A program made the translations under genes and the position numbers. The notes under the pieces are model-generated. The model saw nothing but the letters and a program-made list of their open reading frames with translations, made no database searches and was not told the DNA's origin. A stretch of DNA of 64,000 nucleotides from Forficula auricularia (lineage: Eukaryota > Arthropoda > Insecta > Dermaptera > Forficulidae): assembly GCA_024734495.1 (NCBI GenBank), contig JALMQS010000841.1, positions 1,306,233 through 1,370,232 of the forward strand. The letters are read 5' to 3'. How positions within the stretch are numbered: the stretch's first letter is position 1; the number at the start of each line of letters is the position of its first letter. Shown here in pieces: positions 1 to 10,616 of the stretch.

Positions 1-836
1 GGAAAGATATAAAAAAATAAATATTATATTCGAGATTTGTACATAAAATACTATTAGAATAAATAAAATCTTTTTAAAAGTAAAACTTAATTTTCTTAAA
101 AAAATCGAAAAATGAGAGGTAAGGGGGAACCCTTTGTATCACTTGAACATTTTTGAAGGGGTTTATAAATTAAATTTTTAGGAGAGATATAAAAATAAAT
201 ATTATATTCGAGCACTATATATAAAATACTATTCTTCTTCTTCGAAGTCGCATTCTTCTTTGCAGAAGTTACGTGACCCTATTGAAAATTTCTTGAAAAG
301 TACAACTTTAATATCTTAAAAAAATTGGAAAATGAGAGGTAAGGGAGGGGGCCCTTTGCATCACTTCAACATTTTTGGTGTGGTTCATAAATTTAATTTT
401 TAGGAGAGATTTAAATATAAATATAATATTCGAGATCGATATATAATTTAATATTAGAATAAATTTCTTGAAAAGTAAAACTTTATTTTCTTAAAAAAAT
501 CTGAAAATGAGAGGTAAAGGGGGGACTCTTTGTATCAATTCAGGACTTTTGAAAGGGTTCATAAATTTAATTTTTAGGAGAGATTATAAAATAAATATTA
601 TATTCGAGGTCGGTATTTAATTTACTATTCGAATAAATTAAACTTTCTTGAAAATTAAAACTTTATTTTGTTAAAAAAATCCGAAAATTAGAGTATAAGG
701 ATTATTGGAGTGGTTCATAATTTAATTTTTAGGAGAGATATAAAAATAAATATTATATTCGAGCTCGGTATATAATATAGTTTTAGAATAAATTAAAATT
801 TCTCGAAAATTTAAACTTCATTTTCTTAAGAACGGG
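1..836. repeat. Decayed tandem satellite, about 4.5 units
   Basis: An anchor of the form 'GGAGAGATATAAAAATAAAT' followed by ATTATATTCGAG recurs near 1, 181, 404, 577 and 731, so units are about 150-225 bp. Other shared blocks are 'AAAATGAGAGGTAAGG' and 'CCCTTTG.ATCACTT'. The second unit is longer because it carries about 50 bp of CTTCTTCTTCTTCGAAG-type sequence near 233-285. The array runs off the left edge. No coding potential is seen. Confidence 0.8.
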
Positions 837-2491
837 GTCTACCCAAAAGAGAAAAACATGGCCTGTGGTCATCGAGACAAAAAAGTTCTTGAATCTCGGA
901 ATTAGATCATTAAATCGCATAATACATCAAGAGAAGGAATAAAAATCAGATCTTAAATTCTCTCAAACTTATTTAAAACATTACTAAATATTTAATAATT
1001 TTTTTTTTTTATTCTAAAATAAATTTGATACAATATTCATAATAATAATATATACATAATCATATTAGTAATTTAGATATGCATCTTAGGCTCCTGTCCA
1101 TCTGCAGCCCGGCGCACCGAGTTTATTTTAATTCGGAATTGATGGTCAAATCTCTAGCATCAATAAATACCTAATAACGTTCATCAATCTTTTCCAGTCC
1201 AAAATCCCTTGCTGACTATCTAAGCATCATGTTTTTTAGTAACCCATTTATGAATGTAATTTTTAAAATTTTTACGTAAAATACGTTTTTGTCTACTGTT
1301 AGGTATGGGATGTCTATTAAGGTATTAAGAAAATTGATAGTTTTTGCTTTAATAGCTTGAGCGAAAACAAATTGTTGTCTACCCTAATCAAAGTTGAACG
1401 GAAAAATATTAAATTTATTCCGATTATGAAAAATGTAAGCAAATATTATTTTAAAATCTAATAAGTATTATATAGGGGCACGGCAGAATCCCACCCAAGT
1501 TCGGTTCGACCAGGCCTGCTCTTGAAACATGTACAATGTACATGGCTGAAATTTTTCCCTCTATACTAGTTTATAAGCTTAACTAAATTACGAAATTTTA
1601 TATTTCTGTTGCTCATACAGTCCAAGTTAGAAGAAACCAAATATAGGCTTTTTCGTCAGTTCAAAATTCTAGAGCACATAAATGCTGAAATTGGTTAGTG
1701 GTAGATTTTGGGGTACAAAGAAAGTGAAAAATCGAAAACCCAAAAATTTCCTTTCTTCATGACCTATGAAAGGGTGAAATTTATAGGCTAAATTAGCATA
1801 TTTTAGTAAAATACTCTGACCCTATTGTTGTGATATGCCTTTTCGACATTTTACATAAGTCTACGCGGAAGCAGTAGGCTTATGTATTGCTGAAATTGCA
1901 AAGCTTGACCTGATTATAATGATACTTAAACGATGCATCTCTGATAATAAGGGGCGGGTGACTTATGATCGAGAACCCTGTCACACCGTTCCTCTGTATT
2001 TATTCTCAATAAACCTTGTAGTAAATAATACATCTTGTTATAATCATTTATCCCTCACCTAGTATATTATAACACTATAATGTTGAAATTTGGCATACTA
2101 GTAGAGCATGACACATTAATAAAATAATTAAAATATCCAAGAATAATATTACGTTGTAATTATTATTGATTATGATATTTGGTCACCTTAATAACGACAC
2201 TCTCAATTCGTATTCTACACGTATCGGATGTTTCCCCGACACTGTCGGATATTATTTGGGAAAAAAAAATTCAACTTATTTAAAAACACATTTGTTTCAT
2301 CATATTAGCAATAGTAAATTATAATATTTATAAAGATAATAATAATAATAGAAATAATTTCATGCGAACAAAAGAAAGTTAATAATTAAACATTATTTTT
2401 AATGGAGATTCGGATTTATAATTTTTCTACTGGGATTCATAGGCATTAAATGTACAAAATAAATAGTCCCTGCTTTTAATAAAGAGATAAA
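837..2491. other. AT-rich sequence without recognised genes
   Basis: No ORF, domain or strong structure was recognised. Less AT-rich patches at 1090-1140, 1475-1530 and 1830-1990 may be old transposon pieces but could not be assigned. Confidence 0.4.
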
Positions 2492-2573
2492 TATAGTATG
2501 TTACATTCTTTATTTAAATAAAATTAATAAATTAATAGGTATTTTGGACAAATTTTATATTTTATTAATTTTT

Positions 2574-2611
2574 GCACAACGTTTCGTCCGTTTCCGGACT
2601 TTATCAAGTGC
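2574..2611 (-). ncRNA. Degenerate hammerhead-like motif
   Basis: The motif reads GCAC, TTGATAA, stem-loop GTCCG-GAAA-CGGAC, GAAAC, GTT, GTGC. Stem I (GCAC/GTGC) and stem II are fully paired. The core differs from CTGANGA at two positions (TTGATAA) and the cleavage triplet would be GTT, so activity is doubtful. It is the mirror partner of the motif at 2703-2740. Confidence 0.5.
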
Positions 2612-2702
2612 TGAAAAATGTGGCATATCATGTATAGTTGTATTTTGAAATATGCATTAATTTAATTTTCCCAATCTATTTTTCTTGTACTTTTGTTTTT
2701 CA

Positions 2703-2740
2703 GCACTTGATAAAGTCCGGAAACGGACGAAACGTTGTGC
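2703..2740 (+). ncRNA. Degenerate hammerhead-like motif
   Basis: Same reading as the left-arm copy: stem I GCAC (2703-2706) pairs with GTGC (2737-2740), stem II is GTCCG/CGGAC with a GAAA loop, then GAAAC and GTT. The core is TTGATAA rather than CTGATGA. Confidence 0.5.
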
Positions 2741-2806
2741 AAAAATTAATAAAATATAAAATTTGTCCAAAATACCTATTAATTTATTAATTTTATAGTA
2801 TGTTAC

Positions 2807-3954
2807 TTCCATGCAAACATTCATTCTATGTGAATTAATATGAGCTATTAGTTGTCCAGACTCACATACCTGGAGCCGTGCCTGAAAGGAGAGCAAGGAA
2901 AGATGGAATTAATCAGAACTACCAATAACTACTTAGAAATGAGTAGAAATTCGCAGAAAAGAAAAATAAACGTCTATAGTCATTGTCACATAAAAGTAGT
3001 CATAAAGGACTGCTATATTTTCCAAGCCAGATGAAATTTCGGGTTTGAACATTTTTCCAGGCCAATTGTCATTGATATTACGCCATATGCGTTGAATACA
3101 GAATAAAAATGTTTATCTGGCGGAATCTCGATGTGTTTTATTTGATAAACCAACATATTCTTTTGAGTGCAAATCATCCCTTTGTCTCATAATTTCAGAC
3201 AGAACAGATTGACGTTAATTTAATATTAATCTTACATGCCTTTTCCCTAAGCCCCTAAGGCATTCTAAACCCATCCATTTTCTATTATTGATTAAAAGTA
3301 ATTGTAAAACTTTTTCTAAACAGTAGGCTAAAAAACAAAGCATGTACCTATCTATGGAATAGAAATAAATAAAATTTTATTAAAAAAAATAGATACTTTT
3401 ATTAATCAACCACCAATAACAGATATCACCAAGAATCTTCTAGACATCTTAAAGACATACATATTACTTATCTCGTTGGTCTAGAAAACGTTTAGAAAAG
3501 CCTTGAACATATGCTTATTCTACATCTTCTAGATATACTTCTAGAGCTCTAGACACTTCTAGTCAGTGGATAGAGGGCTTATCTCAAATTTGAACTACAA
3601 TTTGATTTTAACTTATTAAGACCATTCAGAGATAGCCATAAAGCTTGGATTGACTGAAAATGTAAGAATTCGAGGGGGTATGATAAATCTTGTGAGAGGA
3701 AACTTAAATTTGATAGAATATTATATTTGACATCGAAAATACATGTTTGCAAAATTTCAAGAAAGTCTGTGAAAATGAGTGATAAATAACATCTCAGTTA
3801 ATTATTAAAAAAACAATAATAATAATAATAAAAACTAAATGCAAAAATATTAATTTTTTACATAATCTTAAATATATATTAAGACATTTTGTAGAATAAT
3901 TTTAAAGTATCTCACCAACAGCTCTAAAAGATATATTGAGAATCAAATGGCATT
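2807..3954. other. AT-rich sequence without recognised genes
   Basis: Only short ORFs without recognisable domains. The 60-codon plus-strand frame at 2852-3034 shows no family resemblance and is probably chance. Confidence 0.4.
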
Positions 3955-4068
3955 ATTTGTCGATTCTCAGATAGCAGGATCTGTTCTGGTCTTGTGATCT
4001 TACTATCTTGTGTGTTGATAGTAAGATCACAAGAATAGAGCTAGGCTCCTATCTGAGAATCGACAAAT
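3955..4068. repeat. Short foldback
   Basis: ATTTGTCGATTCTCAGATAG at the left is matched by its reverse complement at the right, and CTTGTGATCTTACTATC near the centre is likewise mirrored. The arms are interrupted by mismatched bases. No ribozyme core or TSD was found. Confidence 0.7.
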
Positions 4069-4184
4069 TATTAACAAATTTAAATATTTATATTTTATGA
4101 TTTTTCAACATCAAGGTCCGGAGTTTTCACCAATTATTGTCCTTTTTATAATTTTCAAAGATCCATTTTCATTTTCAATTCTTT

Positions 4185-4430
4185 ATATTGAGAAAGGAAT
4201 CTGATTAGCCGAGAGCTTAAAGACACTAGCCTTCTAAGCAGGAGTCCCGGGTTCGAGTCCGAGTCCCTGCATTGATATTTGACCGGCTATAATCTGATTC
4301 CTAGTCACCAATCCGTCTGGCAAGCGTGGTGACTTAATGCCAACCCCCTTCCATTTGATGGAAGAGGCCTATATTCAGCAGTGGATTGTCGCTATCGACA
4401 GGCTGATGATGATGATGATGATATTGAGAA
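4185..4430 (+). mobile_element. tRNA-derived SINE with GATGATGAT tail and 10-bp TSD
   Basis: Flanked by ATATTGAGAA at 4185-4194 and 4421-4430. The head looks tRNA-derived: an A-box-like TTAGCCGAGAG near 4206 and a perfect B box GGTTCGAGTCC at about 4249. The body runs to GAGGCCTATATTCAGCAGTGG and ends in (GAT)n. This tail type is common in insect non-autonomous retroelements. Being plus-strand with an intact B box, it could still recruit Pol III, but that is inference. Confidence 0.85.
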
Positions 4431-4809
4431 GAAACAAAAACTAGGAAAAACCGACCTTACCTTAATAAAATTATACTAAATACCTTATTAACAGAAAAGA
4501 TAAATATCCCAAGTTAAAAGATTTATCAAAAATATTTGTTATTTTGTTCATTTGCATTTGTGAATTGAAAGGATACGTTTTGAGCGTCTTCAGATATGAA
4601 TTTCGATCTAGCTTTGATCTACTTAATACAATAAAAATAATAAAATAATAAAAATGAAATAAAAATGATTCAGTCTTTGTGGATTTATCGTGGTCTGACC
4701 TAGTTTAAGACCCTTAGTGCTTATTGACCAAATCGTTCAACCCTACAACCCCTAGAGACTAGTACTCGCTTCCTGCCTTCATATTTCCCGCATACAATAA
4801 TCTTCAGTT

Positions 4810-5156
4810 GTTAATACCATAGAGTAATATAGAGTGGAAATCTCCATAAGGAGCCAATGTATTTTAGAGTATACGAGTTACAGAGCTCTCTGGCGAGACC
4901 AGGTCGGAACCATTGGGCAATAAAATGGCGGAAACCGCTCTCTTCGAGGCAAATTTTGGTGACATTCAAGAGTAAAACAGACGATTATATATATATAAGA
5001 TAAAGGGAATTTATCTTTTATCTATGATAAAGGCTTTGAATGTTCTATGTTCTTTGGATAGCTCTTAAAAACTAAGAGTTTTCGCCCTGCAGTCGCTAGA
5101 GGACGTTTTTTCTATATACGGTAGCCTTCCACTCTATATTACTCTATGGTTAATAC
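4810..5156. mobile_element. hAT-type MITE, 331 bp, 8-bp TSD
   Basis: The TSD GTTAATAC lies at 4810-4817 and 5149-5156. The element spans 4818-5148 with TIRs of about 24-30 bp beginning CATAGAGTAATATAGAGTGG. An 8-bp duplication is typical of hAT elements. There is no transposase ORF. The interior has a higher-GC block (about 4880-4960). Confidence 0.75.
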
Positions 5157-5457
5157 CCGTATCAAATACTGTATATATCAATACAGGACAGCCTGTCAAA
5201 ATCTTAGGTATCATGAAAACTGCGCACATTAGCGGGCTAGGATGAAAATACATATAGCGCATAATAGAAAATATCACATGTAAGTGGTTAATTTGAAATA
5301 GAGATTTGAAAGAAACACATGCATTGGTGCTGGGCCAGCAAGATTTCATCCTTGCCCGCATGGCGGCGCTGAAATTCGTGATGAAAAAAAGCGTTAAATT
5401 TTTTATAGGATTTTGACAGGCTGTCCTGTATTGATATATACAGTATTTGCCCGTATC
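5156..5457. mobile_element. hAT-type MITE, 286 bp, with 40-bp TIRs
   Basis: TIRs of about 40 bp (AAATACTGTATATATCAATA...) lie at 5164-5204 and 5408-5448. CCCGTATC is repeated at 5156-5163 and 5450-5457, an 8-bp TSD, or 7 bp if the terminal C belongs to the TIR. A second inner inverted pair (GCGGGCTAGGATGAAA and its complement) gives a strong fold. It abuts the preceding MITE. The small ORFs inside run through the TIRs and are not genes. Confidence 0.75.
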
Positions 5458-6299
5458 CACAGGTACCTTCCACTCCGACACACCCTCTAAAATCTCATTC
5501 TCGTTACTTTCTTTTCACGGGGTCAATCAAGGCCTATAGGATTTGCACCTTTTTGGTGTAACTCATCCTTTTCGAATCAATATCATTAGAGAAAAAATGT
5601 TTATTGGTATGAATATTTAATAAAAAATCAATCCTGCTTCTATAAGATGAATAATTCGTAGTTTTTTGAAACTTTTCTGCCAAATTTCTCCTCATTAGCT
5701 AAAACTGCTCAAGGGCTCCTCAATTAAAGAGACTATTTTTTCTAAATTTCTCAATTATTCATCAGAATGTTTTGAAGCTAGAAGATTCAAAATCTAATCA
5801 CTTTTTAATAATCATATGAATATTTTGTTAAAAGAACCAACATTTTACAAACTTTGAGTAATTATGTATATCGGCTTCCAGACAAGCAAAACTTATTTTT
5901 AAACGACTTCAAAAAAAGGAGGAGGTTCTCAATTCATCGGAATCTTTTTTTTTTAATGATTTTTGTCCACCTTACAAAATTTTATAAAAAAAAAAATTGT
6001 AAATTTTGTAGAATTCAATACTTTAGTCGCAGGATGATGTTGGCGTATTATATATCGAATATTACGAATTTTAAGCGGGGAATGTTTTCGAAATTTGAGT
6101 GAGAGGCGTCGGGTTTCAAGAAATACATTTTCAAATAATAATAGTTAATTTGGGAAGGGTGTCTCATATATATCAAAGGGAAAAAGATAATGACTACCCA
6201 TGGTAGTGGAAGATTTTTGTTGCCAGACCTATACTTAGTTGAAATTCCATAATAAATCATACGTGACAATGACTATAGTTAGAATATACATATATACAT
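5458..6299. other. Unassigned AT-rich DNA with an 'ACGACTTCAAAAA' repeat fragment
   Basis: Around 5903-5950 lies a fragment of the dispersed repeat with the pattern CGACTTCAAAAAAAGGAGG...TTCTCAATTC, seen elsewhere in the window. The rest holds short ORFs of biased composition and nothing recognisable. Confidence 0.5.
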
Positions 6300-6358
6300 A
6301 CATATATATAAAATGATTACAAATCTTTCAAAAAACAATCCTTAAAACGTTTATTGAA

Positions 6359-6393
6359 TCAGACGTTTCGGGAGAATTTCTCCCTTTAACAAT
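6359..6393 (-). ncRNA. Degenerate hammerhead-like motif
   Basis: The motif reads TTGTTAA, stem II GGGAG-AAAT-TCTCCC, GAAAC, GTC. The GAAA and GTC elements are intact, but the CTGANGA box has decayed. Confidence 0.45.
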
Positions 6394-6446
6394 GCAATTT
6401 TTAAAATGAATAAAATAAAAAAGAAAAAAAGTTGTATTCTCTAAGG

Positions 6447-7686
6447 CAGTGTTTTTCAACCTTTTTCACCCCCTTAGTATGAAAAAAAATTTCGCGACCA
6501 CTTACCCCCCCGCTGTTTGTAACCTGTATTTTATTATGTTACAAATATCAAATCCGTAGAACATTTTTATTAATATTTATAATTATTAGGTATCGGTTAA
6601 ATACACAATTAAGTACCTATAACAGACATATTGTTCTTCGATTCGTTTTCGTTGACACAGTCTTATATTGGAGAAGTGGGGTCTGAGAAATTTTCTTAAA
6701 ATAAATGGAGCATTCCACGCCAAATAGGACTGTTTGAAAATTTTTAATTTTTGATTTCCTTCATTTATCGAATTTCGGTTTTTTGATCATAAATTCTTCA
6801 AAAATGGTCCAAATTCAAAATTTTTGTTTTTTTACATATTTACTTTTTAGAAAAAAATACAAAAAATTATTTAAAGTGTTTTTATATGCGATTTTTGAGT
6901 TTGAAAATTTTAATCTTGTTTTTGAAACTGTATGTACTCTTCGATTTTTTTTTTTTTTTTTTTTTTTTGATAATTTTTAACTTCTATCAATTCTACATAT
7001 TTTAAGAGTGGGTTGATCCTATGATAATTACTATTTTATTTTTATTTTTATTTTCTTTCAACAAACTAAAATATTAATTATTTTTTTTAAACACCTGTTA
7101 ACGATAAAAATTAATTCAAAATAACTAAAAAAAGAGAACTCAATATCAAAAAGTGGTTTTAATAATGATTAATAGCAAATAAATCAAAAATCGAAAAAAT
7201 AGTAATTATCATAGGACCAGTATGAATCCAGTCTTAAAATTTGTAAAATTAATAGAAGTTTAAAATAAAAAATTATCAAAAAAATCAAAAAGTACAGTTT
7301 CAAAAACATGATTAAAATTTTCAAACTCAAAAATCTTATTTAAAAACACTTTAGATAATTTTTTAATATATTTTTCTAAAAATTATGTAAAAAAACAAAG
7401 TTTTCAAAAATAAAAAATTTGAATTTGGATTATTTTTTAAGAAGTCATGAGCGAAAAAAAGAAATTAAGCCAAGTAATCTTTTAAACAGGTGATCAAAAA
7501 AATTTCAAAATTTTCCAGGAAGAGTTTTTTGATGGGTACTAAAAAAATGAAAGAAATCAAAAATTAAAATTTTTCAAACCGTCCGATTTGGCTCAAATAT
7601 ATTTTTAAACTTTGTTTTTTTTTTCTTTTTTTACTAAGGCTTCGCGACCTCCAATGGGGTCGAGACCCACAGGTTGAAAAACACTG
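6447..7686. mobile_element. hAT-like element filled by a long palindrome
   Basis: Ends CAGTGTTTTTCAACC and GGTTGAAAAACACTG resemble hAT termini, next to TTCGCGACC-type subterminal sequence on both sides. No matching 8-bp TSD is visible; an AG-rich microsatellite has grown beside the right end (about 7686-7703). There is no transposase ORF: the interior is the palindrome at 6722-7590. Confidence 0.6.
6722..7590. repeat. Long imperfect palindrome, about 870 bp
   Basis: The two halves are inverted copies with many indels. Shared blocks include TTTGAAAATTTTTAATTTTT, TTTTTGAGTTTGAAAATTTT, GTTTTTGAAACTGTA and ATGATAATTACTATTTT, and the centre is near 7110. The left half carries a poly-T run (6945-6968). 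No ORF with recognisable similarity was found. Confidence 0.75.
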
Positions 7687-7759
7687 AGAGAGATAGAGAG
7701 AGTGTTGTTTTCTAAACCTTAGAGAAAAAAACTTTTTTCTTTTTTTCACTTTAAAAATT

Positions 7760-7795
7760 GTATTGATAAAGGGAGAAATTCTCCCAAAACGTCTG
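7760..7795 (+). ncRNA. Degenerate hammerhead-like motif
   Basis: The motif reads TTGATAA, stem II GGGAG-AAAT-TCTCCC, AAAAC, GTC. Stem II is intact, but the first base of GAAA is A and the CTGANGA box is altered, so it is probably inactive. Confidence 0.45.
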
Positions 7796-7884
7796 ATTTC
7801 TTAATCGTTTTAAGGGTTGTTTTTTAAAAGATTTGTATTCATTTTAATTTTAAAACAATCAATATTTTTTTTTACATATATATA

Positions 7885-8607
7885 ATTAATCAAAGCTATA
7901 TACAAGAGAAGGAATTTAAAAGTTTGCCTAAAAGACCTAAAAAGTTCTCTTGATAATTGTTCAATGTATCTTTATTTCCTCGTTTATTTCTATATAATGT
8001 TCTTTAGTTTTTTTTTTTATATTGAGTTTATACTTTAATTTTTATAGTAATTGAAATGGAAAATAAATAAAATTTGTTCCAGCTTAAAATATAAAATATT
8101 CCCATTTCATTCATTTGATTTTTAGATATTTTTTATTTATTCTTTCAAGTGATGGGAAAATATCAGATATTTAAATTTAAACAAAAAAAAAAATAATATT
8201 TTCTTATTATTTACTAATACAGTTTTAAATTAAACGTTTTTTACTTTATTTGGTTTGCAATGAAAAACAACAATTATTATTATCTTTGTTGTAATAGTGT
8301 TTTAAGAACCCTCCCTTTCAATGAATAAATAAAAACAAAATAAAATTTAAGATCGTGAGTTAAGCTTACATGATATTATATTATTAATAATGCCATAGTT
8401 TACATCGAAAGTAGATGTATGAAATTAGTTTGCGCCAAATTTTAAACTGCAGCGTTTACACTAGCTGGTCTTGGTGTTTACACCAAGCAAATTTTAAAAG
8501 AACATAATATAATAAGCTATTGAGCTGCCATTTGAAATGTAAATGTTAAACTTTACAAAGGAAAATATAGATAAAAGTATGATTGATTTCTTTAATATAT
8601 TGTTACA
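7885..8607. other. AT-rich sequence without recognised genes
   Basis: No ORF above background and no clear repeat structure recognised. Confidence 0.4.
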
Positions 8608-9311
8608 TACGAGGCATGTTTCTAAAGTAAGTCCGTTTTGAAATAAAAAAAAAAAAAATAAAAAAAAAAAACAAGTATACTTTTCATAAGAATTTTATTT
8701 TCACATGAAAGCCTGTATCTTAATCTACATTTTGACATAGTTTCCACCAATATTAAGGCATTTATTGTATACCCTCCTCAAAGAAGTCTGCCGCCTTATT
8801 GGACATCACTGCATCTTTCGATAATTTAGTCGTTCAGTCACAATTGCACAAAGAACACCTCTTGACATAAGAGGAAACAAATCAGATAACAACGAAATCG
8901 TAAACCGACTGTTCTCTCTCACTTTTTCGGAAACTTTATGCACCAAATCTTCAATAATGACAGAAGGTCGCCCACTTTGTTCCTCGTCATGAACATTCGT
9001 GAGGCCATCTTTAAATGTTCTAACACATTTGCGAACCATCTGATCTGTTTCCTCTAATGCCAAGAAGTGTTCTTTATGCAATTGTGACCGAACGACTAAA
9101 TTATCGAAAGTTGCAGTGGATGTCAAATCAGGCGACTTCTTTGAGGAGGGAATACAAAAGCTCTTGGAAAGATACAATAAATGCCTTAAATTGGTTGAAA
9201 CTATGCCAAAATATAGATTAAGATACAGGCCCTCATGTGAAAATAAAATTGTTATGAAAAGTTACTTTTTTCCATTTTAAAACGGTACTTACTTTAGAAA
9301 CATGCCTCATA
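8608..9311. mobile_element. Mariner inverted-dimer derivative
   Basis: TA lies at 8608-8609 and 9310-9311, with about 33-bp terminal repeats (CGAGGCATGTTTCTAAAGTA...). The inverted symmetry goes much further than TIRs. About 250 bp on each side (about 8610-8860 and 9068-9309) are inverted copies of a mariner 3' end, each encoding ...TERLNYRK joined to FFEEGIQ...KCLN-like C-terminal residues. The catalytic middle is missing. The element therefore looks like two internally deleted 3' halves joined head to head around an N-terminal fragment. Confidence 0.8.
8806..9177 (-). pseudogene. Mariner transposase remnant (N-terminal HTH region)
   Basis: The minus-strand frame reads ...KDGLTNVHDEEQSGRPSV and continues with EDLVHKVSEKVRENSRFTIS and ...GVLCAIVTERLNYRK. 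This is the linker and second helix-turn-helix of mariner transposases, which bind the TIRs. The first part of the frame (MYLSKSFCIPSSKKS...) is antisense of the other arm and not mariner protein. After TERLNYRK the sequence jumps to the C-terminal end, so all three catalytic aspartates of the DDD triad are absent. A full protein is about 340-350 residues. It is inactive, and belongs to the inverted-dimer element around it. Family assignment is secure from the SGRPSV and TERLNYRK motifs; the exact clade is not. Confidence 0.85.
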
Positions 9312-10095
9312 TTATTATTTTGATTTAATTTTTATATATTTAAGTTTCCAAGACAATATATGAACCGTTTATTTAGAAAGTGGTGTAATTTCATTTTTTT
9401 GTTATTTCGAGATATTTATATATTTTTATAATTAAATATGTTTATATAAATTTCGATATTTTTATTTTGACGAATTCATGCGCATATTGTATTCAATTGA
9501 CTGAGATATTATATAATAAATATGAAAAGAAGATATCTATGTCTAAATAAAACTGATATTAACTAATTTTTTTCAAAATTGGACTTCATCACTTTCAAAA
9601 TAAACGGTCCATATATAATTAATTGAAAAAATTAATTTTTTGTTTCAAAATATTTTAACCAGAAAATTTATAAAGTAAATAAATTAATGGAAAAGGAAAT
9701 ATAATAAATAAATTAGAACAAAGAGAAAATGCTTACCTGAGGTCTCTGCTAAAAGAAAACAAAATAGTGAACGTTAATATAAATAATAATTGCTCATAAA
9801 CATTCATTAACATACCAAAATATTTCGCTAAATGCTTCTTTAATCTACATACTAAACACCTTTTAAAAATATTGAAATATTTAATAAATAATTTAATACT
9901 CATGTATTTACAACACTTGTTGAGTGTTTAATTCGCGTAGATGTTTAATACGATATGCCGTCTTAGAGCGTATCGTACCAAGCTAATACAGTATCGGTTA
10001 CAATTGAAATGGTCTAATGGTTTACAGCATACTAAGACTACAGTGTCAACTACATAAATCTAATACATTTATATCCGAACGTGTTTAATCTTATA
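9312..10095. other. AT-rich sequence without recognised genes
   Basis: Nothing recognised. A slightly less AT-rich patch at 9940-10030 has no ORF. Confidence 0.4.
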
Positions 10096-10096
10096 T

Positions 10097-10412
10097 TTGC
10101 TCTAGACTACTCTCTAAAACTGAATCAGTGGATATCCACTGAATAACAGTGACTATTCACTTATCCAAACAGTCACAATCATACCACTGCTAATCAGTGG
10201 ATAGTCACTGAATGTATTAGTGGATTTTTAAAATTCACTGATTCATTAGTGGCTAAGCCGTCAGACAACCTCTGTTTGAATCAGTGAAAATTAAAAACCA
10301 CTGTTGAATCTGTTGAAATTAATACAAATGATTGATTTTTCACTGACGTATATGATCGCTGGAGAAACAGCTGAAATTCCACTGATTCATTTTAAGAGAG
10401 TACTATATTTGG
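10097..10412. mobile_element. MITE with 27-bp TIRs and TCAGTGG subterminal repeats
   Basis: The terminal repeats pair TAGACTACTCTCTAAAACTG at the left with the complement of TAAGAGAGTACTA at the right. Inside, TCAGTGG or its complement CCACTGA occurs many times in both orientations, typical of transposase-binding subterminal repeats. No ORF is seen. The TSD could not be fixed, so the superfamily stays open. Confidence 0.7.
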
Positions 10413-10504
10413 TGAACGTTTAATTTTTTTTAATGAATCAATTTTATATGAATTAAAGAGTATCTCTTCTGCTCGAAAAACAAATTTTTTAATATATTTA
10501 TAAA

Positions 10505-10540
10505 GAGACTATAGCTTCGAGGACTTTGCCCTCTTCAGCC
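10505..10540 (-). ncRNA. Hammerhead-like motif, one core change
   Basis: The motif reads CTGAAGA, stem II GGG/TCC with CAAAG loop, TCGAAGC, TATA, GTC. The box CTGAAGA and GTC are intact, but GAAA reads GAAG. Confidence 0.6.
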
Positions 10541-10573
10541 TATTACAATTTATTCACAGGAATTGATGTGTGA

Positions 10574-10616
10574 AAGTCTGATGAAGGGGACAAAGCCCTC
10601 GAAACTATAGTCTCGT
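10574..10616 (+). ncRNA. Hammerhead ribozyme motif, intact core
   Basis: CTGATGA (10578-10584), stem II AGGG...CCCT, CGAAA, short stem III AC-TATA-GT, then C, giving a GTC cleavage triplet at 10610-10612. All conserved core bases are present. Stem I is poorly paired in this copy, so self-cleavage in isolation is uncertain. Very short stem III is a known trait of hammerheads in Penelope-like elements, where dimers are thought to be active. Confidence 0.7.

Larger units (their letters stand above)
2492..2806. mobile_element. Ribozyme-type palindromic insertion with 13-bp TSD
   Basis: A 13-bp direct repeat, TATAGTATGTTAC, flanks the insert at 2492-2504 and 2794-2806. Inside, about 105-bp arms are inverted (about 2518-2625 and 2690-2793). 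Each arm holds a degenerate hammerhead-like motif, minus strand on the left and plus on the right, so RNA 5' ends face the centre. The long TSD and lack of ORF suggest a non-autonomous retroelement; assignment to the Penelope-like/retrozyme type is inference. Confidence 0.75.
6300..7884. mobile_element. Outer ribozyme-type palindrome, interrupted by a hAT-like element
   Basis: Outer arms (about 6309-6446 and 7710-7846) are inverted copies, with a hammerhead-like motif in each. A low-complexity candidate TSD, ACATATATATA, lies at 6300-6310 and 7874-7884, leaving a one-sided tail of about 27 bp on the right. The arms are separated by an insertion with hAT-like ends, so this palindrome is older than its contents. 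Confidence 0.6.

Noticed and set aside
4206..4262. Possible true tRNA gene
   Set aside because: A and B boxes are present, but no acceptor stem closes, and TSDs and the SINE body show it is a SINE head.
5134..5481. 115-codon and 61-codon minus-strand frames
   Set aside because: They run through both TIRs of a MITE.
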